Shown here piece after piece: positions 58,525 through 64,000 of a stretch of DNA of 64,000 bases. The notes under the pieces are model-generated. The model did not search any database, was not told the origin of the DNA, and saw only the letters and a list, made by a program, of their open reading frames with translations. The stretch lies in NCBI GenBank assembly GCA_963726995.1, contig CAVSEP010000006.1:372001-436000 (forward strand). The letters are read 5' to 3'. The DNA is from DAIDKA01 sp963726995. Its GTDB lineage: Bacteria > Pseudomonadota > Gammaproteobacteria > Steroidobacterales > Steroidobacteraceae. Position numbers and translations under genes: made by a program. Position 1 is the first letter of the stretch. Every line of letters begins with the position of its first letter.

Positions 58525-59460
58525 TCAGCCTGGCCTCTGATCCTCGCCCATGACATCGATGAACCACTCCTCCAGTGACTTGCGGCGGGTGCCCAGGGCA
58601 TGGATGGCGATACCCTGCGCCACCAGCCAGCGGGCGATGTCCGGCATGACGGCCTCCGAGTCTAGGAGCAGGGTCACGGTGCTGCCGCTTGCGCGAACGT
58701 CCCGTCCAAAGGCCTTGAGGCCCTCGAGGGTGGCGCCGTCGAGTCGCTCGATGCGCAGTTCGGCGCGGACGATCTGCTCCGGGTCCTTGAGTGACAGCTC
58801 GCGCACGACGCTGCCCTGCTTGACGAAGATCACCCGATCGCAGGTGGCTTCCACTTCCCCCAGCAGGTGGGAGTTGAGGAACACGGTGGCGCCACCATCG
58901 CGCAGCTCCTCGATCAGCTCGCGCACCAGCACGCGCCCCAGGGGATCAAGCCCCGAGGTGGGCTCGTCGAGGAATACCAGCTCCGGATCGCCGATGAGGG
59001 CCTGCGCCAACCCGGCACGCTGCAGCATTCCCTTGCTGAAATCGCGCAGGTGAAGATGTCCGGCGTCGTACAGATCGACGCGGGCCAGGAGCCTTTCGAC
59101 CCGCCGCTGCAGCGCACTGCCCCGCAGCCCCTGCAGTCGGCCGTGCAACTGCAGCAGCTCGCGCGCCGTAAGGCAGTCGTGAAACCGGAAATGCTCGGGC
59201 AGGAAACCGATCCGCTCGCGCACCTTGCGATCCCCGAGCGGTGCCCCGAGCACCCGGGCATCCCCAGCGGAGGGCGCGACCAGCCCCAGCAGCATCTTGA
59301 TGGAAGTGGTCTTGCCGGCACCGTTCGGGCCCAGAAAACCAAATACCTCACCGCGCGGCACCCGCAGCCACAGATCGGCGACCGCGACGTGAGCGCCGAA
59401 TTCCTTGCGCAGCGCACGCGTCTCGACGGCGACATCCGGTGTCGCGATTGCTTCGGTCAC
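58525..59460 (-). CDS. ABC transporter ATP-binding protein
   Basis: A 311-residue ATPase with Walker A GPNGAGKTTSIKM, signature FSKGMLQRAGLAQAL, Walker B LVFLDEPTSGLDPLG and switch His in FLNSHLLGEVE. The type matches NatA/CcmA-like exporters. Its start overlaps the preceding gene stop as ATGA (59457-59460), and its stop lies 2 bp from the permease start. The cassette sigma factor, anchored protein, ATPase, permease appears to be one operon. Confidence 0.92.
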   Translation of the reverse strand: MTEAIATPDVAVETRALRKEFGAHVAVADLWLRVPRGEVFGFLGPNGAGKTTSIKMLLGLVAPSAGDARVLGAPLGDRKVRERIGFLPEHFRFHDCLTARELLQLHGRLQGLRGSALQRRVERLLARVDLYDAGHLHLRDFSKGMLQRAGLAQALIGDPELVFLDEPTSGLDPLGRVLVRELIEELRDGGATVFLNSHLLGEVEATCDRVIFVKQGSVVRELSLKDPEQIVRAELRIERLDGATLEGLKAFGRDVRASGSTVTLLLDSEAVMPDIARWLVAQGIAIHALGTRRKSLEEWFIDVMGEDQRPG

Positions 59461-60419
59461 TGCGTGGACCGGGCCATCTCGAACAGCTCCTCGGAAGGCA
59501 GATTGCCGGTGAGGGCAAACACGGAATTGCCCGCCGACCAGAGCAGTTGCGATGCGCGAGGACCGGTGCCGGGCGCCATCTCGATCAGCAGGCCCTTGCC
59601 GTTGCCGACGTCCACCTCATGAAACCTCGCCACCGACGCCGGTACCGGCACCAGCAGCGTGGTACGCCAGTCGATGGTGTTCGCAAAGCGGCGCGCCTCG
59701 TTCGGCTCGAATCCGAGCACGCGCAAGCCGATCTCCGCCAGCAGCGGCAGATCCGCGCCCCGCGGCAGCGCGGCGTCCGGCTGACGGGCCTGGATGAACA
59801 GCACGCGACCGCCGCGAGCGCCGTAGGAGACTCGCACGCTGGGATACAGATGGATGGTCGCAGTCTGCCCATCCAATCCCGGCGGCGCCACCAGGTCGCT
59901 GATGCCGAGCGTGTCCAGGATCTGCTGCAGCTTCTGCGTGCTGGCCGCGACGGTCCACCGCTGCTCACCCAGTACCTCGATGCCCTGCAGCGACACGCCA
60001 TCGGGCAACCAGCCGGGCAGATGGACCGCAACACCCGCCAGCGCTCCGGCCTGCTCGGGTGTGGTGACGCTCTGGGGAGCCCCCGGGGCCTGCAGGATGT
60101 GCACCTGTTCGCCGAGCATCCGCGGCAGGTCGAGCCCCCGCTGCAAGGTGGTGAGCCGTTCCGTCGCGACCGGAACCGCAACGAAATTGACCACCCGGAA
60201 CAGGTCCAGAAAGGTCACCGCGCCCGCCCGAACGGCGGGCAGCGTGGCCAGACCGACCGCCAGCAGCACCGATGCCGCGCAGGCGACGGCCTGCAGCACA
60301 TGCCGCCGTCTGGGCGATGCCGCGCGCCGGGCATCCAGGTGGCGCAGCCGCTCACGAAGCCGTGCCGCATAAGCCGGTGGCGGTTTGCGCCAGCCCGACT
60401 GCATGAAATCCTCATTCAT
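59457..60419 (-). CDS. Membrane-anchored protein, possible anti-sigma factor
   Basis: A 320-residue protein. An Arg-rich cytosolic N terminus (residues 1-42) precedes one membrane segment (about 43-68, VLQAVACAASVLLAVGLATL). The rest (about 90-320) is a periplasmic DUF4367-like domain with VHLPGWLPDGVSLQG and LLWSAGNSVFALTGNL. The topology and the sigma-factor gene immediately upstream fit an anti-sigma factor that senses envelope conditions, but the N terminus lacks a clear zinc HxxxCxxC motif. Confidence 0.7.
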   Translation of the reverse strand: MNEDFMQSGWRKPPPAYAARLRERLRHLDARRAASPRRRHVLQAVACAASVLLAVGLATLPAVRAGAVTFLDLFRVVNFVAVPVATERLTTLQRGLDLPRMLGEQVHILQAPGAPQSVTTPEQAGALAGVAVHLPGWLPDGVSLQGIEVLGEQRWTVAASTQKLQQILDTLGISDLVAPPGLDGQTATIHLYPSVRVSYGARGGRVLFIQARQPDAALPRGADLPLLAEIGLRVLGFEPNEARRFANTIDWRTTLLVPVPASVARFHEVDVGNGKGLLIEMAPGTGPRASQLLWSAGNSVFALTGNLPSEELFEMARSTQ

Positions 60420-60434
60420 CGCGTTCTCCTCGCC

Positions 60435-60965
60435 TCACCAGCGATCGCGCAGTACCTGGACCGCGCGATGCAGGATCGTGCCGACATTGGATTCACTCAG
60501 ACCCGTGACCTCGGCTATCGCCCGATTCGTGGCTCCGGCCCCGTACTTCAACGCCAGCAGCTCCCGCTCCCGATCCGTCAGCTGCTCGGCCAGCAGCGAC
60601 AGCCGCTCGAAATTCGAGCGGATCACCGCCTCCTCTTCCGGAGTGCCGTCCGCGGGCACCTCGGCGGCAGCCTCCAGCGGCGCGTGCTCATGGCGCGTCC
60701 GGTAGTGGTCCACCGCAACGTTGCGGGCGATCTGCAACAGCCAGGTCGAGAACTTGGCGATGTCGCGCCGGTAACGGTGCCGGTCACGCCAGGCCTTCTC
60801 AAAGGCGCGTGACGTGAGGTCCTGCGCCAGCGCTTCATTCCCCAGTCGATACCGCAGGAAGTTGTAGACCCGGGGCAACTGTTCCGAGTACACAGCCTCC
60901 CAGTCGGGCTCGGCGGAAGATGTCCTGTAGAACAAGCCGACGGTGTCCAGAATGTTTGAAGTCAT
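60435..60965 (-). CDS. RNA polymerase sigma factor, ECF-type sigma-70
   Basis: A 176-residue protein with region 2 (YNFLRYRLGNEALAQDLTSR, then WLLQIARNVAVDHYR) and region 4 (LTDRERELLALKYG, then NRAIAEVTGLSESNVGTIL) of the ECF family. The start is the ATG at 60965 (MTSNILDTVG); the longer ORF back to 61022 looks non-homologous. The gene begins the minus-strand operon with the anchored protein and ABC exporter and is 15 bp from the next gene. Autoregulation would be usual but no -35/-10 pair is identified. Confidence 0.9.
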   Translation of the reverse strand: MTSNILDTVGLFYRTSSAEPDWEAVYSEQLPRVYNFLRYRLGNEALAQDLTSRAFEKAWRDRHRYRRDIAKFSTWLLQIARNVAVDHYRTRHEHAPLEAAAEVPADGTPEEEAVIRSNFERLSLLAEQLTDRERELLALKYGAGATNRAIAEVTGLSESNVGTILHRAVQVLRDRW

Positions 60966-61189
60966 CAAACAACTATACGAACGGCTGGGGGAAGTATCAC
61001 GGTCAGCGGCCCTGAACCGCATTAAGGAGGGAGCAAAGGCAGCCGTCCGCCGCGTGCACCGGCGTGTTCGCGCCGCGCTGGGGCCCCTTCACGACGCCGT
61101 TCGGCGTGTCCGTCTCACCGGGTCGCAAGTCGCCGGATGTTAGGCTATAACCTGCCGCTGGAACAACCGCATGCGGAAGGGGAAAGAGC

Positions 61190-61876
61190 TTGAATAATCT
61201 CCAGGTGGCTCGCCAATTGTTCACGAGCCCGGCCCGGGCGTTTACCGAACTGAAGCAGAAACCCGTGTTCGCATTGCCGATGTGTCTCACGATCATCGGT
61301 ACGATACTCGTCACGGCCTGGTACTACTCCAAGGTCGATATCGTCTGGTTCCAGGAACAGGCGCTCGCCGCGGCCAAGGTTTCCGCTGCACAACAGCAGC
61401 AGCTGGCTACAGCCCCGGTGCGATCCATCCTGATCTGGGGCAGCGCCATTGCCGCGCCCATCGTGCTCATCATCGTGGTCTCGATTTCTGCCCTGTACTT
61501 CATGCTGGCCGGCAGCCTCACCAATGTCCGCTACTCCTTCAAGCACTGGTTCGCATTCAACTGGTGGACCAGCTCGCCGCAGATCATCGCCTTCATACCG
61601 TCCATTCTCATCCTGGCCTTGAGCAACACGGCGCAGAAGCCCGTGAGCTCGGTACTGGCGACGCTGTCACTCAATGAACTCGTGTTCCATCGGGCCATGG
61701 GCACCGCGGGCTACAGCCTGCTCTCCGGTGTCGGTCTGGTGCAGGTCGCCACGGCGTGCCTGACCTACATCGGCCTGCGTGCCTGGTCCGGCCGCTCGCC
61801 GCTGTTCTGCCTGGTCGTGGCCCTGCTGCCGACGATGCTCATCTACGGCATCTGGGCATTGGTCGCGTTCCGCTGA
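61190..61876 (+). CDS. YIP1 family integral membrane protein
   Basis: A 228-residue protein starting at TTG with AGGGGAAAGAG upstream. Five hydrophobic segments (MCLTIIGTILVTAWYY, APIVLIIVVSISALYFMLAG, IIAFIPSILILAL, GYSLLSGVGLVQVATACLTY, PLFCLVVALLPTMLIYGIW) match the bacterial YIP1/DUF1282 domain. The stop overlaps the MacA-like gene start by one base (TGATG). The function is unknown; its position suggests an accessory part of the exporter. Confidence 0.85.
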   Translation: MNNLQVARQLFTSPARAFTELKQKPVFALPMCLTIIGTILVTAWYYSKVDIVWFQEQALAAAKVSAAQQQQLATAPVRSILIWGSAIAAPIVLIIVVSISALYFMLAGSLTNVRYSFKHWFAFNWWTSSPQIIAFIPSILILALSNTAQKPVSSVLATLSLNELVFHRAMGTAGYSLLSGVGLVQVATACLTYIGLRAWSGRSPLFCLVVALLPTMLIYGIWALVAFR

Positions 61877-63072
61877 TGCGCAAGTGGCTGGTGATTGCCG
61901 GCGTCGTGCTGGTCATCGTCGTCCCGGTGGCGATCAACCTGCTGCGCGGCGGCGAGGCCAAAGCGGTGGAGATGGAGGGCGTGGGCCTGCATGCCATCGC
62001 TCCCTCCATCCTCGCTTCCGGCACGCTGGCGTACCAGAGTGAGGTTCATCTGGTGCCCGAGGTCGTGGGCCGGGTGCTGAAGATCGACGTGAAGGAAGGT
62101 GACATCGTGAAGCCCGGGCAGCTGCTGATACAGCTGGACCCGGCGACCTCGCTGGCGGAAATCGCGCAGCTCGAAGCAGCGCTGCGGCAGTCGCGGCTCA
62201 ACATCGAACATCAGAAAGTCACCCTCGACACGCAGACCGCAAAGTGGAAGCGCTACCAGTCGCTCATCGCCAGCGGTGTGGTTGACAAGAACACCTACGA
62301 GGACATCGCCTCCCAGCGGGAACTCGCGCGGGTGGAGCTGGATACCAGCAATGAAATGCTCGGCCAGGCCGAAGCGCAGCTGAAGCAATCCCACGAGCGC
62401 CTCGCCAAGACGGAGATACGCGCGCCGATTGCCGGCACCGTGACTTCGGTGCTGATCAAGGCCGGCGAGACCGCCGTGCCGAGCGCCATGAGCATCGCGG
62501 GCTCGGACCTGATGGTCCTGGCCAATACCGGCGGCATGTATGCGGAGGTCAACGTCGACGAGGCGGACATCGCGCGGGTGGACGTGGGGCAGAGCGCCTC
62601 GATCGTCCCGGCCGCCTTTCCCGACAAATCGTGGAAGGGACAGGTGGAACAGGTGGCCATCTCGCCCAAGACCCAGACGGGCCAGAGCAAGACCTACCTG
62701 GTCAGAATCAGGCTGGTGGACCAGCCGCCGCATTTCCGGCCCGGGATGAGCTGCCGGGCGGAGATTGCGACTCGCGCGGTGGATTCGGCCCCGATCCTCG
62801 CCGTGCCGATTCAGGCGGTGCGCTACGAGGACTCCGATGACGTCACCAAGAAGTCGGACAAGGCCAGTGTCTACGTGGCGAAAGACGGCCGGGCGCGCAA
62901 GCGCAGTGTCGAGACCGGCGCGGCCGACGATTCATATATCGAGATCGCCAAGGGCATCAGCTCCGGCGAGCAGATCGTCACCGGGCCGGCGAAGATCCTG
63001 CGCTTCCTGCAGGACGGCGACCGGGTCGTGACGGCCGCCGCTGCCGCGCCCGCAAGCAGTGCCCCGCGATGA
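61876..63072 (+). CDS. Periplasmic adaptor subunit (MacA/HlyD-like)
   Basis: A 398-residue membrane fusion protein. An N-terminal anchor (MRKWLVIAGVVLVIVVPVAI) is followed by a lipoyl/barrel-sandwich hybrid (VVGRVLKIDVKEGDIVKPGQ), a coiled-coil hairpin (about residues 100-170), and the beta-barrel domain (IRAPIAGTVTSVLIKAGETA, YAEVNVDEADIARVDVGQ). MacA-type proteins join an inner-membrane ABC transporter to TolC. It overlaps the following ATPase start by 4 bp. Confidence 0.92.
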   Translation: MRKWLVIAGVVLVIVVPVAINLLRGGEAKAVEMEGVGLHAIAPSILASGTLAYQSEVHLVPEVVGRVLKIDVKEGDIVKPGQLLIQLDPATSLAEIAQLEAALRQSRLNIEHQKVTLDTQTAKWKRYQSLIASGVVDKNTYEDIASQRELARVELDTSNEMLGQAEAQLKQSHERLAKTEIRAPIAGTVTSVLIKAGETAVPSAMSIAGSDLMVLANTGGMYAEVNVDEADIARVDVGQSASIVPAAFPDKSWKGQVEQVAISPKTQTGQSKTYLVRIRLVDQPPHFRPGMSCRAEIATRAVDSAPILAVPIQAVRYEDSDDVTKKSDKASVYVAKDGRARKRSVETGAADDSYIEIAKGISSGEQIVTGPAKILRFLQDGDRVVTAAAAAPASSAPR

Positions 63073-63776
63073 TCGAGCTGCGCGGCATCAGCAAGACCTA
63101 CAAGCTCGGTGCGAATGAATTCCAGGCGCTGGCGGGCGTGGACCTGGATCTGCGGCCCGGTGAGTTCGTCGCGCTGACCGGTCCCTCCGGCTCGGGAAAG
63201 TCGACGCTCATGAACATTCTCGGCTGCCTTGATACGCCGAGCTCGGGAAGCTACCTGCTCGACGGGGAAGCGGTCGCCGGGCTGAACGAGGACCGGCTGG
63301 CCCGCGTGCGCAATCGCAAGATCGGCTTCGTCTTCCAGAACTTCTACCTGATGCCGCGCATGACCGCGCTCGACAACGTCGCCCAGCCGCTGATCTATCG
63401 TGGGTTCTCGCCTTCGGCACGGCGGCAGCGTGCGGCCGAGGCGCTGACTCGGGTCGGGCTGGATCAGCGCCTGCTGCACAAGCCGAATGAGTTATCGGGC
63501 GGCCAGCGCCAGCGCGTCGCGATCGCGCGGGCGCTCGTCGGCCGGCCCGAGGTGCTGCTGGCCGATGAGCCCACCGGCAATCTCGACAGCCGCACGGCGC
63601 AGGAGATCATGGGGCTGTTCACGGTGCTCAATTCGGAAGGGCACACGCTGGTCGTAGTCACGCACGATCCGGGCATAGCTTCCTACTGCAGGCGCGTCAT
63701 CCGTCTGCATGACGGCCTCATCGTCGAGGATCGGCTGCAGGATCCCGTCGGGCCATCCGCCACGACGACGCACTGA
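63069..63776 (+). CDS. MacB-type ABC transporter ATP-binding protein
   Basis: A 235-residue ATPase of the MacB/LolD group. Walker A GPSGSGKSTLMNILGCLD, signature LSGGQRQRVAIARAL, Walker B VLLADEPTGNLD and switch His in VVVTHDPGIASYC are all intact. It starts in overlap (ATGA) with the adaptor and ends overlapping the permease start (TGATG). The MacB ATPase is here a separate polypeptide from the permease. Confidence 0.93.
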   Translation: MIELRGISKTYKLGANEFQALAGVDLDLRPGEFVALTGPSGSGKSTLMNILGCLDTPSSGSYLLDGEAVAGLNEDRLARVRNRKIGFVFQNFYLMPRMTALDNVAQPLIYRGFSPSARRQRAAEALTRVGLDQRLLHKPNELSGGQRQRVAIARALVGRPEVLLADEPTGNLDSRTAQEIMGLFTVLNSEGHTLVVVTHDPGIASYCRRVIRLHDGLIVEDRLQDPVGPSATTTH

Positions 63777-64000
63777 TGAACGTGGAATCCGCAGTCCATC
63801 AACCGCTTGTCGGACGGGATGAAGGGACCCGCCTCCAGGAGCTGCTCTACGCTCTGGACGAATGCCTGCGCTCCGCGCTCACCAGTGTCCGTGCCCACAA
63901 ACTGCGCAGCTTCCTCACCGTACTGGGCGTGATCATCGGCATCTCCTCGGTGATCTGCGTGTTCGCGCTCATGCAGGGCCTCACGCACTCGATCACGCAA
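63776..64000 (+). CDS. MacB-type ABC permease, N-terminal part (cut by window end)
   Basis: The first 75 residues of a FtsX/MacB permease: a cytosolic start (MNVESAVHQPLVGRDEGTR), then the helix LRSALTSVRAHKLRSFLTVL and the first membrane segment (VIIGISSVICVFALMQGL), the standard MacB opening. It completes a YIP1-MacA-MacB operon. The large periplasmic domain and remaining three membrane helices lie beyond the window. Confidence 0.88.
   Translation, partial: MNVESAVHQPLVGRDEGTRLQELLYALDECLRSALTSVRAHKLRSFLTVLGVIIGISSVICVFALMQGLTHSITQ

Noticed and set aside
1..64000. tRNA, rRNA, CRISPR, IS element, integrase or phage genes
   Set aside because: No tandem repeat array, transposase or integrase motif, and no cloverleaf-like sequence was seen.

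Overview
This is a GC-rich, gene-dense chromosomal window with no tRNA, rRNA, CRISPR array, insertion sequence or prophage that I could recognise. The gene content (GshA of the gammaproteobacterial type, HrpB, YgiQ, a PA0069-type radical SAM protein, subclass B3 metallo-beta-lactamase, S46 peptidase, a double-length UvrA, GlnK behind a sigma-54 promoter) suggests a free-living, aerobic, high-GC gammaproteobacterium near the Steroidobacteraceae/Xanthomonadales/Nevskiales. That placement is inference from gene families only.

Layout. 1-7.6 kb: a thioredoxin-fold lipoprotein, a periplasmic-looking MDR oxidoreductase, a methyltransferase, then an operon of LytS/LytTR two-component system plus ABC exporter. 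7.6-20.7 kb: a hypothetical gene, the overlapping ygiQ-DUF423-hrpB operon, a trans-sulfuration PLP enzyme, the 1,943-residue tandem UvrA and a small zinc-ribbon gene. 20.7-23.5 kb: a GNAT acetyltransferase and an arsenic cluster (arsR, two unrelated arsC, arsH) with no efflux pump. 23.5-27.6 kb: a SPOR-like protein whose leader holds a class I cyclic-di-GMP (GEMM-I) riboswitch, beside a GGDEF-EAL protein. 27.7-33.4 kb: a TIP30-like protein, a radical SAM protein interrupted by a mini-intein, a DUF885 peptidase and IlvA. 33.4-41.3 kb: a PQQ/cytochrome c dehydrogenase with a secreted partner, an FHA protein, an alpha/beta hydrolase, two lipoproteins and a VOC protein with a Lys/Ala-rich tail. 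41.3-45.3 kb: divergent ilvB and ilvH, and a hybrid histidine kinase. 45.3-50.1 kb: DUF1289, a B3 metallo-beta-lactamase, an atypical SDR, a thioredoxin-like ferredoxin, glnK and gshA. 50.1-57.7 kb: a co-directional run of thiolase, diguanylate cyclase, dienelactone hydrolase, ferrochelatase, VOC protein and S46 peptidase. 57.7-61 kb: sigma factor, membrane-anchored protein, ABC ATPase and permease. 61.2-64 kb: YIP1 protein and a MacAB-type exporter, cut by the window end.

Two highlights. First, a complete GEMM-I aptamer on the minus strand at about 25262-25352, directly upstream of the SPOR-like gene and just downstream of a GGDEF-EAL gene, suggests a local cyclic-di-GMP circuit. Second, a 157-residue endonuclease-free intein sits exactly at the third cysteine of the radical SAM CX3CX2C cluster motif, so enzyme activity should depend on protein splicing.

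Five genes carry single-base frame disruptions (near 664, 4645, 6497, 8883 and 39604). Their reading frames are otherwise well preserved, so either assembly indels or recent mutations would explain them; the sequence alone does not decide.
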